Assembly (NCBI RefSeq): GCF_003597395.2
Contig: NC_133774.1
Coordinates: 46,602,642 to 46,666,641 of the forward strand
DNA from: Chelonoidis abingdonii
Lineage: Eukaryota; Chordata; Testudines; Testudinidae
DNA length: 64,000 nucleotides
Direction: 5' to 3'
Part shown: positions 1-11,656 of the stretch, one piece after another
How positions within the stretch are numbered: the stretch's first letter is position 1
Layout of the letters: the number at the start of each line of letters is the position of its first letter
Position numbers and translations under genes: made by a program
Notes under the pieces: generated by a model
Told to the model about the DNA's origin: nothing
The model's input: only the letters and a program-made list of their open reading frames with translations
Databases searched by the model: none

Positions 1-346
1 TTTGTCTGAGCGATTGGCTGAACAAGAAGTAGGACTGAGTGGACTTGCAGGCTCTAAAATTTTACATTTTATTATTTTTAATGCAGTTTTCTTGTACATA
101 ATTCTACATTTGTAAGTTCAACATTCATGATGAAGAGATTGCACTACAGAACTTGTATTAGGTAAATTGAAAAATATTTCTTTTGAATTTTACAGTGCAA
201 ATATTTGTAATAAAAATAAATATAAAGTGAGCACGGTACACTTTGTATTCTATGTGGTAATTGAAATCAGTATATTTAAAAATGTAGAAAACATCCAAAA
301 ATATTTAAATAAATGGTATATTTTTTGATCGCTTGTCAGCCCTAGT
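1..346 (+). repeat. AT-rich interspersed repeat, copy 1
   Basis: Rich in A and T, with landmark words such as 'ttgcacta', 'acagtgcaaatatttgtaat' and a 3' end reading 'gcttgtcagccct'. The same landmarks recur in the same order at about 620-966, so this is the first of two head-to-tail copies. The window starts inside it. A short open stretch at its left edge could be the end of a transposase-like frame but is too short to judge. I cannot name the family; the layout suits the non-coding 3' part of a DNA transposon or retroelement. Confidence 0.55.
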
Positions 347-404
347 ATCAATTCATGTATGTAACATGTAAGGATAGGGAAACAATTAAAAAAAAAATCT
401 CCAA

Positions 405-966
405 AAACAATTGGGAAACAAATTGGATGCTTTTTGAAAAACAGAAAAAAATAAATTATTCAGTTTAGGAGGATCAGTATGGTGGACCACAGAAACAAAT
501 ATGAGATGAAAAGGAAAATCTCTCTCTCAATCATGCCCTGGTTCATCATGGATTTTTACAACCCATGCAGCAGGAATTTGATTATGAACATAATTTGTAA
601 ATGAGAGTTTAACTGACTGGGCTACTACACTCCAAAACATTGTTTTGTCTTGGAGTGCAGTTATGTAACAAGAAAAAATGTACATTTGTAAGTTGCACTT
701 TCACGACAGAGATTGCACTATAGTACTTGTATGAGGTGAATTGAAGAATACTATTTCTTTATCATTTTTACAGTGCAAATATTTGTAATAAATATACATT
801 TTAATTTCAATTATAACACAGAATACAATATATATGAAAATGCAGAAAAACATCTAAAATATTTAATGAATTAATTGGTATTCTGCTGTTTAACAGTGTG
901 ATTAAAACCGCTATTAATTTTTTTGAGTTAATTGCATGTGTTAACTGTGATTAATCGACAGCTCTA
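405..966 (+). repeat. AT-rich interspersed repeat, copy 2
   Basis: Second, longer copy of the repeat at 1-346. It shares 'tacatttgtaagtt', 'gagattgcacta', 'cttgtat.aggt.aattga' and 'acagtgcaaatatttgtaat' in the same order and ends 'gattaatcgacagctct'. The part from 405 to 620 has no counterpart in copy 1 and may be the upstream portion of the same element. Identity is visibly well below 90%, so the pair is old. Confidence 0.5.
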
Positions 967-1426
967 TTGATACTTCAAGTATGTTTTCAGCTTGAAGTTT
1001 CCTATGTGATTGGTTTTCGAGATAATTAAGTTAATTAAGCTAAATCAAATTCAGGGTACTTCAATTTTGAATGATAGTGTCCACATAAGGGTTTAATTAA
1101 GTTTACCTAATCCACTTTAAATTCACACTGGTAGTTAATTTGGATTAATTTTCCTGAGTGTCCCAGTGTAGATAAAATTTTAGCCTACAGTTGACAATTC
1201 TGACCGTATCTGTAAACCCTCAGAATGGAGAAAACCCATAGTTATTCAGAGAAGAGATAGTTAAGATAAAATTTTTGTTTGTTTTTAAAAATAAACATGG
1301 CTAATAAAAAATAGCTTAAAAGATCACCTACATTAAATAATAAAGAATAAGCAATCACTTCCATGACACTTTGCAGGCATTAATTATTTTTTCACAACAA
1401 TCCTGTGTGAAAAGTATTGTTATAGA
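967..1426. other. AT-rich stretch, possible MITE end
   Basis: No gene is visible. Around 1050-1180 the words 'agtgtccaca' and 'cccagtgtagat' resemble the 'gtgtagac' ends of reptile Harbinger-like MITEs, but I cannot find a matching pair of termini, so no element is called. Confidence 0.3.
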
Positions 1427-1605
1427 GCAGTGTTTCCCAAACCTGGGACACCGCTTGTGTAGGGAAAGCCTCTGGCGGGCCAGGCCGGTTTGTTTACCTG
1501 CCATGTCCGTAGGTTCGGCTGATCGCCGCTCCCACTGGCCGCGGTTCGCTGCTCTAGGCCAATGGGAGCCGCTGGAAGCGGCGTAGGCCGAGGGACATAA
1601 TGGCC
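1427..1605. mobile_element. GC-rich palindromic DNA-transposon fragment
   Basis: A GC-rich island in AT-rich surroundings, starting 'gcagtgtttcccaaacctgg'. It contains an internal inverted repeat, 'gccgctcccactggcc' against 'ggccaatgggagccgc', typical of palindromic hAT-type MITEs in reptiles. The second outer arm is missing, so this is about half an element. The small open frames on both strands are a by-product of its GC content. Confidence 0.55.
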
Positions 1606-1799
1606 TTTTAAATAAAGCTTCTTAAACATTTAAAAAACCTTATTTACTTTACATACAACAATAGTTTAGGTATATATTATAGACTTATAGAAAGAGACCT
1701 TCTAAAAATGATAAAATGTATTACTGGAATGCGAAACCTTAAATCAGAGTGAATAAATGAAGACTCAGCACACTATTTCTGAAAGGTTGCTGACCCCTG
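1606..1799 (+). mobile_element. hAT-type element 3' end
   Basis: AT-rich sequence ending 'ggttgctgacccctgg', the complement of the hAT-type terminus 'caggggtcagcaacc'. It directly follows the GC-rich fragment, so the two may be parts of one decayed element. No 8-bp target duplication can be shown because the other end is not visible. Confidence 0.5.
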
Positions 1800-2845
1800 G
1801 TATAGTCCTATATATGTTGTTTAATATATTCACATTTAACAGATTGTTTTTGTGTTTTGAACTTTAAGTGAGTGTTAATCTGAATTGGTATTTGAATGTG
1901 GTATTTGAGTGGTATATATTTCACAATGTAAGATGTCTTGTTTTTTACATTGTGTTTATATGGTCCCTTTTTTTCTTTTCTTTGCATAGAAAAACAGGGT
2001 TTTCAGAAGATAAAATAGGACTTGGAGTTTATACATTCTTTACATAAATACTTTATTTGCGCTTTCTGAAAGTGTACTAAAATAAATATTTAAAAAGAAA
2101 AATTGTTATGTACGGGTATGTTCAGCCCATACACGTGTCTATGCCACAGATGCTGCTCCATTTCCTGAGGGGGTCCCATATTACCATAGTGGGTTTGTGG
2201 TGAGTTCAGCTTGATGCAGTGGCCTGTCCTCCTTCTGAAAAAAATCATAAAGGGGCAATATAGTTGCACTGTCACTCTCTAGCTGTCAGCCAGATAGACA
2301 AGAGTGGCCATTTAATCAGAGACTTCAGGCCCTCTTCTTCTCTGGGGAACACGAAGGAATAAACATACCCTTTCATCATGAGTTCATCAGTTTCTCCACT
2401 TTTCTTACACTTCAGCCTGTGTTTGTCTGTTCAGGCTGTGGTGGGGCTCCCCAGGTACCAGGAGGTAGTAGGTCTGTCAATACCCACTACCCATCTGTGC
2501 CAATGACTGGGAATGGGGAGATCTCGGCAATCCTAAGCCATTATTTTTAAGTTCAAAGAACAAGCAATGAACAAATGACTGGATTGGGTATTGATCTGTT
2601 TTTTCCCTCATTGGAGCTAAAGTGACTTATGACAGGCTGCTTTCAGTCTTGAAATACTTTGCAAGGAACAGAGAGACTGATCCAGAATTGGAGGTAGTGC
2701 TTGGGTTAGTTGACTAGCATATATATTCCACCTTTGAGCCATTGTGCCACTGCTTGCCAAGTGCCTGCATTTATTTTTCTGGCCTTGTGTGGCAATCTAA
2801 GCTTTTTTCTGAACAGGCTTACTGCTTCATACTTGTCATATGGGA
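1800..2845. other. No recognisable feature
   Basis: Apparently single-copy DNA. Short open frames such as the one at 2710-3102 have no recognisable domain and run into repeat sequence. No splice-bounded exon could be supported. Confidence 0.5.
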
Positions 2846-3099
2846 CCTGGAGGTGGGATTGTATAGGCCCAGGAGTCTGCATTTATAAAATTTTCTGGAT
2901 AGGACCCATAGTGTTGTTGAGATCGGTTACTTATTATGTCCTCTTAAAAACTTGGAAGCTAAACTACTTTCGTAATGATTTGGTCTTTTCCGTATGTTTA
3001 AACTATTTGCTTTTTCTAGTGGGAAGCCATTTTGGGTTCCTTTTATTTACTTCAATCTGTGTACCAATATTACTGTTCAGCTCAGTTCGAAGAATGGTG

Positions 3100-3684
3100 T
3101 AGGGTTGCCAACTTTCCAATTTCTCAAAATTGACCACTACAGCTATGGTCAACATTTTTGGTGCTGAAACTAGGGGTGTGGGGGATGCTGCAGCACCCCC
3201 TGGCTTGAAGTTGTTTCCATTATATACAGGGTTTACAGTTTGGTTCAATGGCTCTCAGCACCTCCATTATACAAATTGTTTTAGCACCTCTGTTTGAGAC
3301 TGAAGGGGACAGTGTCTCAACTGCTCAATTGAGCAGCGGCTCTGAGGCAAAGATTTCACAGGGAACTATGGGGGCAGAAAGTAGAGGGGGAAGTTTTCCT
3401 GAAGCTGGGGTGGGTTGCTGGAGATGGGTCTGAGACACAGCCCTCAGAGCAGCCTGTGCAGGGGAAGAGGAAATATCCTCCCCCCGCCCGCCTCCAGCCC
3501 AGCCAGGACTTGCAGCTGGAGTGCTTCCAGCTTTGCCACTCCTGGCTCTGAGTGAGGGGTGTATGTGTGTGTGAGTGACAGCGGAATTATGGTAGCTGGA
3601 CTTTTGGTATCCAGTCACTACTTCTCACTGGGGACCTGTATAGGTCCCCTTAAAGCTGGAGTTTTCGGTTGAAAACCAGACACC
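3100..3684 (+). mobile_element. hAT-like element ('tagggttgccaac' family) with nested repeat
   Basis: Begins 'tagggttgccaactttcc', the start also seen at 38489, and ends near 'gaaaaccagacacct'. Within it, about 3165-3298 ('gggatgctgcagcacccc' onward) looks like a second inserted repeat. The GC-rich open frames at 3248 and 3325 lie inside and are not genes. The assembly block carries an identical copy at 5765-6349. Confidence 0.5.
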
Positions 3685-5320
3685 TGTGTGTGTTTGTAGC
3701 AGGAAGTAGACAATACACTCTTTCTCCACGTAAAATGGGGGGGTTATTCTGAAAATATTATTTTAAGGGCAGGCTACTAAGTGATGCACTATTGCTGAGC
3801 ACTTGCCTGCAAATATAATGGGGTTTGTTGCTTAATTAATTTTTTGAAATGGATTTGTTGTTGTACATGTGATTTTAATTCTTTTGTTTAGAAGTGTATG
3901 AAAAAATGTAACTTTTGTCATTGACATGTCATCATAAATACTTTCATATTTTAAATCTTGCAGTTGACTTTGGGGTGGAGATAAATAAACGTCATGCAAG
4001 AGATGAAATACATTTGTTAATAACATGGAAGAAGGGATAAATAGTGCGTTAATGAAACTTGTTTGTGGTACTTAATAGAGGACAATAGAGAGGACAGAAA
4101 AATAATATTAAAGGAGCCACAGAGGTTAAAAATATCTGTGGAAAGTTACCATTATGAGATTCCGCTTATACAATATGAAATTTCATTTGTCCATCTGAGA
4201 AAATTAAATTGGCCTAAAATATTCAGTGGGATGGAAAAATGTGAAATGTGTCAATATTAAGAGACCTGGGGTGATAGTGGACAGCAAATTAGAAATAAAT
4301 TTGCGATGGTAATTAGGCCAGTTCCATTTTGGGCTGCATATTCAGAAGCATTATGCCAGGGAGGAGAGAGACAGTGTTCTCTTCCTGTTTTACGACTGTA
4401 GTATAACTGTATCTGGAATAGTGCTTTCAGTTTGAGGCACTTTATTACTAAAATATATTGATAACGAAGTGGGGATATAACAAGAGTCACCGAAGAGCTT
4501 AAGTAGCAAGTAGGAAGGTTTATTTAAAACGGAAATATTAGGATGAAATTTGGATAATTTAGGTTGCAGGTCAGTGAAAAATTCATGAAAATGAGATCTG
4601 TTTGTCGGGGGAATAGTATCCTAAAAAAATTGGTGAAGGTCCTATTAATTGGTTCTCAAAATAAGATTGGATACTGCACTAACAAAATAAAATGCTAACA
4701 AACAATCCTGCACTGACAGAGAATGACCAAATTGTTTGTTCTCTATTTTCACTTTCTAAGATTCTGTGATTTCTCTGATGAACGTCAGCTCAGTTATTAG
4801 AGCCCAATTTTGCCACCTTAACATGTGTCCCAAAGAAGTCACTAACAGGCTGTTACCCTTAGTTTGCAGTATTCCTCCATCCTCTCAATGACTTTCAAAG
4901 TAAGATTCTAGTGAACCATTTAACCTCTTGGTTCTAGAGAATTTTTCCTTTTCATGAGACTCTTTAAATTAGAGAAGAAGAGAAACTGACTTGTTCATGT
5001 TAAGGGTTGTGGGTCTTTCCCATGGAATCCTTTTTCCCTTTTATGATGTTCTTTTTTGTTTTCCCTACTAATTTTTTTTTGTGACTGCTTTCTCTAAGGC
5101 TTCTGCTGTAAGGGTATGGCACCGTACATAATATGCTTGTTAACCTAGTAGCAGTGATCCTTCTTTTCAAAGGAGGGATATTGGAAGTCATATGGCTCTC
5201 CCATAGTAAGGTGACCTATTTATGGGCCTGTACCCTGTAGAGAGTGTTGTGATACAACCAACAGAATGAGAACTTCCTTTTAAGTCTCCAGCGCTCTGTC
5301 CAGGATACTGCTAAAACAAT
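3685..5320. other. No recognisable feature (inside copy A)
   Basis: AT-rich and apparently single-copy apart from the assembly duplication. Short frames at 3832, 4063, 4257 and 5000 lack codon-like organisation and recognisable domains. Confidence 0.5.
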
Positions 5321-5416
5321 AATGCTTTATGACATCTTTTGAGCTGAGAATCTCAATATACTTTACAAACAATGAATGAAGTAGGCAATTATTAACTCTT
5401 TAAAGATGGGGAAACT
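5321..5416 (-). repeat. CORE-SINE/L2-type tail fragment
   Basis: Words 'gagctgagaatctcaatata', 'ctttacaaac' and 'gatggggaaact' in this order match the widespread amniote MIR/L2 3' motif. A copy at 7986-8081 belongs to the duplicated block. Confidence 0.5.
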
Positions 5417-5509
5417 CTCGTGCATCTTGGGTGGTTTTAAATAACTAACTTAGATGAGACAGAGGGGGCAGGCAATAGAACTGTAAGCAGAGTCAGGATG
5501 AGCTGTACC

Positions 5510-5510
5510 N
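5510..5510. other. Single N at duplication junction
   Basis: The only ambiguous base I noticed in the window. It sits exactly between the two perfect copies, at the position of the 'a' at 2845 preceding copy A. It looks like a scaffold join or polishing placeholder rather than a sequenced base. Confidence 0.95.
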
Positions 5511-8174
5511 CCTGGAGGTGGGATTGTATAGGCCCAGGAGTCTGCATTTATAAAATTTTCTGGATAGGACCCATAGTGTTGTTGAGATCGGTTACTTATT
5601 ATGTCCTCTTAAAAACTTGGAAGCTAAACTACTTTCGTAATGATTTGGTCTTTTCCGTATGTTTAAACTATTTGCTTTTTCTAGTGGGAAGCCATTTTGG
5701 GTTCCTTTTATTTACTTCAATCTGTGTACCAATATTACTGTTCAGCTCAGTTCGAAGAATGGTGTAGGGTTGCCAACTTTCCAATTTCTCAAAATTGACC
5801 ACTACAGCTATGGTCAACATTTTTGGTGCTGAAACTAGGGGTGTGGGGGATGCTGCAGCACCCCCTGGCTTGAAGTTGTTTCCATTATATACAGGGTTTA
5901 CAGTTTGGTTCAATGGCTCTCAGCACCTCCATTATACAAATTGTTTTAGCACCTCTGTTTGAGACTGAAGGGGACAGTGTCTCAACTGCTCAATTGAGCA
6001 GCGGCTCTGAGGCAAAGATTTCACAGGGAACTATGGGGGCAGAAAGTAGAGGGGGAAGTTTTCCTGAAGCTGGGGTGGGTTGCTGGAGATGGGTCTGAGA
6101 CACAGCCCTCAGAGCAGCCTGTGCAGGGGAAGAGGAAATATCCTCCCCCCGCCCGCCTCCAGCCCAGCCAGGACTTGCAGCTGGAGTGCTTCCAGCTTTG
6201 CCACTCCTGGCTCTGAGTGAGGGGTGTATGTGTGTGTGAGTGACAGCGGAATTATGGTAGCTGGACTTTTGGTATCCAGTCACTACTTCTCACTGGGGAC
6301 CTGTATAGGTCCCCTTAAAGCTGGAGTTTTCGGTTGAAAACCAGACACCTGTGTGTGTTTGTAGCAGGAAGTAGACAATACACTCTTTCTCCACGTAAAA
6401 TGGGGGGGTTATTCTGAAAATATTATTTTAAGGGCAGGCTACTAAGTGATGCACTATTGCTGAGCACTTGCCTGCAAATATAATGGGGTTTGTTGCTTAA
6501 TTAATTTTTTGAAATGGATTTGTTGTTGTACATGTGATTTTAATTCTTTTGTTTAGAAGTGTATGAAAAAATGTAACTTTTGTCATTGACATGTCATCAT
6601 AAATACTTTCATATTTTAAATCTTGCAGTTGACTTTGGGGTGGAGATAAATAAACGTCATGCAAGAGATGAAATACATTTGTTAATAACATGGAAGAAGG
6701 GATAAATAGTGCGTTAATGAAACTTGTTTGTGGTACTTAATAGAGGACAATAGAGAGGACAGAAAAATAATATTAAAGGAGCCACAGAGGTTAAAAATAT
6801 CTGTGGAAAGTTACCATTATGAGATTCCGCTTATACAATATGAAATTTCATTTGTCCATCTGAGAAAATTAAATTGGCCTAAAATATTCAGTGGGATGGA
6901 AAAATGTGAAATGTGTCAATATTAAGAGACCTGGGGTGATAGTGGACAGCAAATTAGAAATAAATTTGCGATGGTAATTAGGCCAGTTCCATTTTGGGCT
7001 GCATATTCAGAAGCATTATGCCAGGGAGGAGAGAGACAGTGTTCTCTTCCTGTTTTACGACTGTAGTATAACTGTATCTGGAATAGTGCTTTCAGTTTGA
7101 GGCACTTTATTACTAAAATATATTGATAACGAAGTGGGGATATAACAAGAGTCACCGAAGAGCTTAAGTAGCAAGTAGGAAGGTTTATTTAAAACGGAAA
7201 TATTAGGATGAAATTTGGATAATTTAGGTTGCAGGTCAGTGAAAAATTCATGAAAATGAGATCTGTTTGTCGGGGGAATAGTATCCTAAAAAAATTGGTG
7301 AAGGTCCTATTAATTGGTTCTCAAAATAAGATTGGATACTGCACTAACAAAATAAAATGCTAACAAACAATCCTGCACTGACAGAGAATGACCAAATTGT
7401 TTGTTCTCTATTTTCACTTTCTAAGATTCTGTGATTTCTCTGATGAACGTCAGCTCAGTTATTAGAGCCCAATTTTGCCACCTTAACATGTGTCCCAAAG
7501 AAGTCACTAACAGGCTGTTACCCTTAGTTTGCAGTATTCCTCCATCCTCTCAATGACTTTCAAAGTAAGATTCTAGTGAACCATTTAACCTCTTGGTTCT
7601 AGAGAATTTTTCCTTTTCATGAGACTCTTTAAATTAGAGAAGAAGAGAAACTGACTTGTTCATGTTAAGGGTTGTGGGTCTTTCCCATGGAATCCTTTTT
7701 CCCTTTTATGATGTTCTTTTTTGTTTTCCCTACTAATTTTTTTTTGTGACTGCTTTCTCTAAGGCTTCTGCTGTAAGGGTATGGCACCGTACATAATATG
7801 CTTGTTAACCTAGTAGCAGTGATCCTTCTTTTCAAAGGAGGGATATTGGAAGTCATATGGCTCTCCCATAGTAAGGTGACCTATTTATGGGCCTGTACCC
7901 TGTAGAGAGTGTTGTGATACAACCAACAGAATGAGAACTTCCTTTTAAGTCTCCAGCGCTCTGTCCAGGATACTGCTAAAACAATAATGCTTTATGACAT
8001 CTTTTGAGCTGAGAATCTCAATATACTTTACAAACAATGAATGAAGTAGGCAATTATTAACTCTTTAAAGATGGGGAAACTCTCGTGCATCTTGGGTGGT
8101 TTTAAATAACTAACTTAGATGAGACAGAGGGGGCAGGCAATAGAACTGTAAGCAGAGTCAGGATGAGCTGTACC
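5511..8174 (+). repeat. 2,664-bp duplicated block, copy B
   Basis: Exact counterpart of 2846-5509. It is the only copy whose right side continues into flanking sequence ('agctgtaccctgacatctgg'). Its interior features, the hAT-like element at 5765-6349 and the SINE tail at 7986-8081, are the same sequences as in copy A and should not be counted twice. Confidence 0.97.
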
Positions 8175-9424
8175 CTGACATCTGGTGGTGAAGTATGGGA
8201 AGTGTGGAAAGAATGTCTGGAATGCAAAATCTCAAATATTTGCATAGGCACGCCTAACCCATCCCAGACTGCCGAGCTGTGGGTGCTTTGTGACAGAAAT
8301 GACTCAACCTCAGTTGGGTGGTACTTGCTAGACAAGGGACATGGGTTCCACCGTGGAAGGGAGAGAGTTTGGGCAGGTATTTGTGCCTGGTGGTGCAGTG
8401 CCTCCGTTGTGGCTGCTAGAAGATCAGTTGCCTCCTCCTCTCTCCACATGTGTGAATGTGCAGAGTTGATTTTTGTTCCCTTAAACATCTGATACAGGTT
8501 TGTGAGTAAACTCACTTGGGTATGCTCATGCAATAGCATTGGGCTCCTACTATGTGCTGAGATCAACAAAAGAGCTGAATCACAAAAAGAGTGAATTACT
8601 GAGCTGGGGACAGCACTGAGTACTGTGCCTACTAGTGGGGGAATGCCTAGAAGCGGTATGTATGTGCAGAGCGAGCAGTGGCGAGTGGAGCAGGTTGTAT
8701 GGATGGTGTGCAGCGACAACAGGAGCACAGTGGTGGAGTGATCGGCTGCAGGACGAGGTAGCTGTGGGGCGTGTGGAGCAGCCAACAGAGCTGACGGCGA
8801 GCCCGAACGTTGCTGGCGCAACTGGAGCAGCTCGACGAGGACAGTGGTGGAGCGAGCATTTGTGAGGACGGCGGAAGGACGAGAGCTGGAGGTGGTAAGG
8901 CGGGCAGTTCGTTGGAGGAGGCGGAAGCAGAACCCACGGAGAGCCGGCAGTGGGCCTGCGACGCACGTAAGGTAAGCACATTTCCCCAGGCTGGGGGGAG
9001 GTGATCTAACGATTGACTCTTGACTAGTCAGTGTTTGTGGCTTGACCGCGACTTTTGGTGTGTTTGACTTTGGATGATTGGCTTAAGACCCTAAGGGGAA
9101 AAGGACATTGCTAAATGTACTTCCGGGCTGTGGTTATGGTTTGTGTATATAACTCTGTTTTGATGCGTGCTTTCTCAATGGTCATGCCGATTGTTTTCCT
9201 TCTTTGATTAAAAGATTTCGCCCTACACTCAGACTCGCATGGCTGCGAGAAGAGGGGAAGTATTGCCTCCTAGAGGCGTCAGGGCAGCGGTGTGGTATGT
9301 AAGTGTCCCAGGTCACTTGGTGGGGGCTCTGCCGGGGGTTATGCCTTGTGTTATTTGAAACGGCAACCCTGCGATACTGAACTGGCCCTTGTGCCTGCAA
9401 CTCATGAGGGCAGTTAAGGGTTAC
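8164..9424 (+). mobile_element. LTR-like retroelement unit (probable solo LTR)
   Basis: Candidate LTR of about 1.26 kb starting 'tgagctgtaccctgacatc' and ending 'aagggttaca', so the termini are TG...CA. It has a TATA-like 'gtatataact' near 9145, an ATTAAA polyadenylation-like signal at about 9206, then a GC-rich U5-like part. A stretch at 9321-9335, 'tgggggctctgccgggg', resembles a tRNA-Pro primer site, so the LTR could instead end near 9315. No gag or pol follows. The minus-strand open frames of 239 and 133 codons lie entirely in the U3-like part and look non-coding. Boundaries are approximate; I saw no target duplication. Confidence 0.5.
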
Positions 9425-9430
9425 AGGAAT

Positions 9431-9577
<147 letters not shown>

Positions 9578-9848
9578 GGATTTACTCATGTTATTCTCTT
9601 AGACACTTTTGACATATTTGTCTCTGTGCCTGTTTTGTTATAACTTACGCTCACTATAGATTTTCAGGCAAAATGGAACTAACCACACTGAGAATTGAAG
9701 TCAGTGATTGTCTTTATTCTGTCGTGTGTTTGTGCTGTATGGAAACTGGTGTGTACCAGCATAAAGTATTGATTCGTTAACTACTTGTGCACATGTTTTT
9801 TGTTTTTTAAATCGAGGAGCATTATAAATTACTCTTATCAAATCAGAT

Positions 9849-9925
9849 GAGTTCATAGTTCATGACTTTAAGGTCGAAGGGACATTATGAGTTGTCTAGT
9901 CCGACTCCTTTGCACACGCAGGTAC
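9849..9925 (-). mobile_element. CR1 3'-end fragment
   Basis: On the plus strand it reads 'tcatagttcatgacttta', then 'aagggacattatgagttg' and 'tctagtccgactcc', the diverged complement of the CR1 3' UTR. The same tail is seen intact at 51115-51165 on the plus strand. Confidence 0.6.
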
Positions 9926-10745
9926 CATCTCAAATCGGTATGGCTCACTTGGATGTGCGCGGCTGGTGTTACAGCTGCGGTCTCGCATGTTGTAGGACGC
10001 GTGCGTTGTGGCCTGAAGTCCAGTGCAGGGTGTGCCATTTGACAGCTTTGCAGGCGCTGTTGGGAGTGGATGCTTGTGGCAGTATTCCCAGCGTTAGTGG
10101 CTGCAACGTGCTTTTAAGAGGTGGGGTGGGAGTGTGCACGGGAGCGTCGGGGGAGAAGAGGAGGGATTTTTTTGGGCAGACACTTGACAGCTCCCTATGG
10201 TCTTGCAAGTTCAAAGCGGTGGGTGGGGGTGAGTGTGACGGGGGTGGGGGAGACAGGAGAGCGGATTTTTGGAGAACACTGTTGTCCCTGCTTTGCAATT
10301 TGGCATTTCCCCACCCTCTCTCAATCCTCTTAATGTTTACAAGGCTTAGCCAGATAAGCGCTTTCTCGACAGAACTCTCCCCCCGCCGTGCTTGTTTGTT
10401 CTCTCAGCAAAAGCTGTGATATTCCAAAGCTACGCTCGGCTCTGGCCTGCTGGGCAAGAGCAGCTGTGTTTGGTTAGCTCGGGGAGTACTTCCGGTTTGA
10501 TTGTAGCAGGAATTCTGGGATACTCTTATCCTGTGGGCCTAACAGCGTGGTGAGTGTCCAACTGATGGGCGCTGCTCCAGCGTGGGATTCGCTAACCCGT
10601 AGCAGACAGGGTTACAGCGCACTGCAGTCGTGGAGTTGCAGCGCTGGCTGGCTTTTGTAGTGTGGACTCCGAGTCAGTGCGCGCTTGTAACCCTCACCAG
10701 CGACTGTGCATTGCAAGTGTAGCCCAGCCCTCATTGTCTGTAACA
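9926..10745. repeat. GC-rich decayed DNA-transposon region
   Basis: Elevated GC, with words such as 'tgcagcgctggctggctttt', 'gtagtgtggactcc' and an end-like 'gcaagtgtagcccagccct' near 10735 that recall reptile MITEs of the 'gtgtagac' type. I cannot find both termini. Open frames of 185 and 109 codons on opposite strands overlap each other and show no domain. Confidence 0.35.
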
Positions 10746-11397
10746 CCCCTAAACCTATTCTGAGCCTTGAAGTCCTCAGATCATGGTTTACAAAGGATTC
10801 CGTGCAGGGATTCCTCGCAATGTGACATGGACGCTTCAGGGAAGCAAAAAACGGTCCTCTGCTCTGACTGGGGGAAAGATTCCTTTCGACCAAATCGGAT
10901 CGGCTAACCCTGGCTGTGGGCAGGATCACCAGGCACACCCAGGAAAGAATTTGTATAGCGACTCAGATCACCATCGGAAGATTGGGCTATTTCCTAAGTC
11001 AAATCGTTAATTGCCACATTAGTACCTATCATACAATCCTCTCAAAAATTATTAAGCTTAGTCTTGATCCCGATTATGTCTTTTGCTTGCTTCCCCTGGG
11101 GAGACTGTTCCAGAATCCTTCTCTGATGGTTAGACTTTGTTCTTATTTTAGTCTAGAAACTTCCTGTGGCGTTTTATATCATTTGTTTTTGCCACATGGT
11201 ACTGGTTTTAATAATTTCTTCCGTCCTTGTCACTTTATCCCTCTGTGTATTTATAGAGGGCTCACATTCCCTCAGCTTGGTTAGGTAACAAGCCAGCTCT
11301 TTTGGTTCCTTTCAATAAGCAGGTTTTCAGTCCTGATCATCTAGTAACCCTTTTTACTGTTCCGTTTGAATTCATCTTTTCTTAAAATGGAGACCAG

Positions 11398-11656
11398 AAC
11401 TGACATCAGGACCGGCGCCGGCTATTTGCCACGCCCGCGCGAGTCCGTTGGCTCGGTGGACGCCGAGGACTTACGTTGGAGGGTCCGGATGTGGTTCCGT
11501 GGGAGCTGCCTGCGGCAGGTTCCACCGAGCTGCGGGACCCAGGTGAACTTGCCAGAGATGCCTGCGGCAGTCCTACCGAGCCGGCAGAGCCTCGCAGGAT
11601 TGACTGCAGCCTCACGGAGCCGCTGCCGTTCCCTGGCAAATCACCACCCATTATGG
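11398..11656. repeat. GC-rich insertion within the CR1 relic
   Basis: CR1 sequence stops after 'gaccagaactgaca' and resumes near 'gccttgcacacattttc' and 'gccttgtata'. The intervening stretch has about twofold higher GC and repeats 'gcctgcggca' with 'ccgagctgcggg' and 'ccgagccggca', typical of a tandem-inverted GC-rich MITE. Its open frames on both strands are shadows. Exact ends and target duplication are unclear. Confidence 0.55.

Larger units (their letters stand above)
2846..5509 (+). repeat. 2,664-bp duplicated block, copy A
   Basis: This block reappears at 5511-8174 with a constant offset of 2,665. Seven open frames on both strands recur with identical translations at exactly that offset, so identity is about 100%. 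Copy A ends 'agctgtacc', a single N follows, and copy B restarts at the base matching 2846. Perfect copies separated by one N are what an unmerged overlap between two contigs looks like. The block itself holds an hAT-like repeat, a CORE-SINE/L2-type tail and otherwise single-copy DNA, with no gene. Confidence 0.97.

Noticed and set aside
2846..8174. A genuine recent segmental duplication
   Set aside because: Apparent 100% identity, exact head-to-tail layout and a lone N at the seam fit an unmerged contig overlap better. It stays possible until read depth is checked.
8102..8981. Minus-strand frames of 239 and 133 codons as genes
   Set aside because: They overlap each other in different frames, run from the duplicated block into the LTR-like U3 region, have serine/threonine/proline-rich composition without domains, and a plus-strand frame is open over the same bases.
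9321..9338. tRNA-Pro primer site of a provirus at 8164
   Set aside because: The first nine bases agree, but the next two are swapped, no gag follows, and a TG...CA end occurs later at 9424, so it may be U5 sequence. Kept only as an alternative.
9862..10419. 185-codon plus-strand frame as a cysteine-rich protein gene
   Set aside because: A minus frame of 109 codons overlaps it, it starts inside a CR1 fragment, and no domain or splice context supports it.
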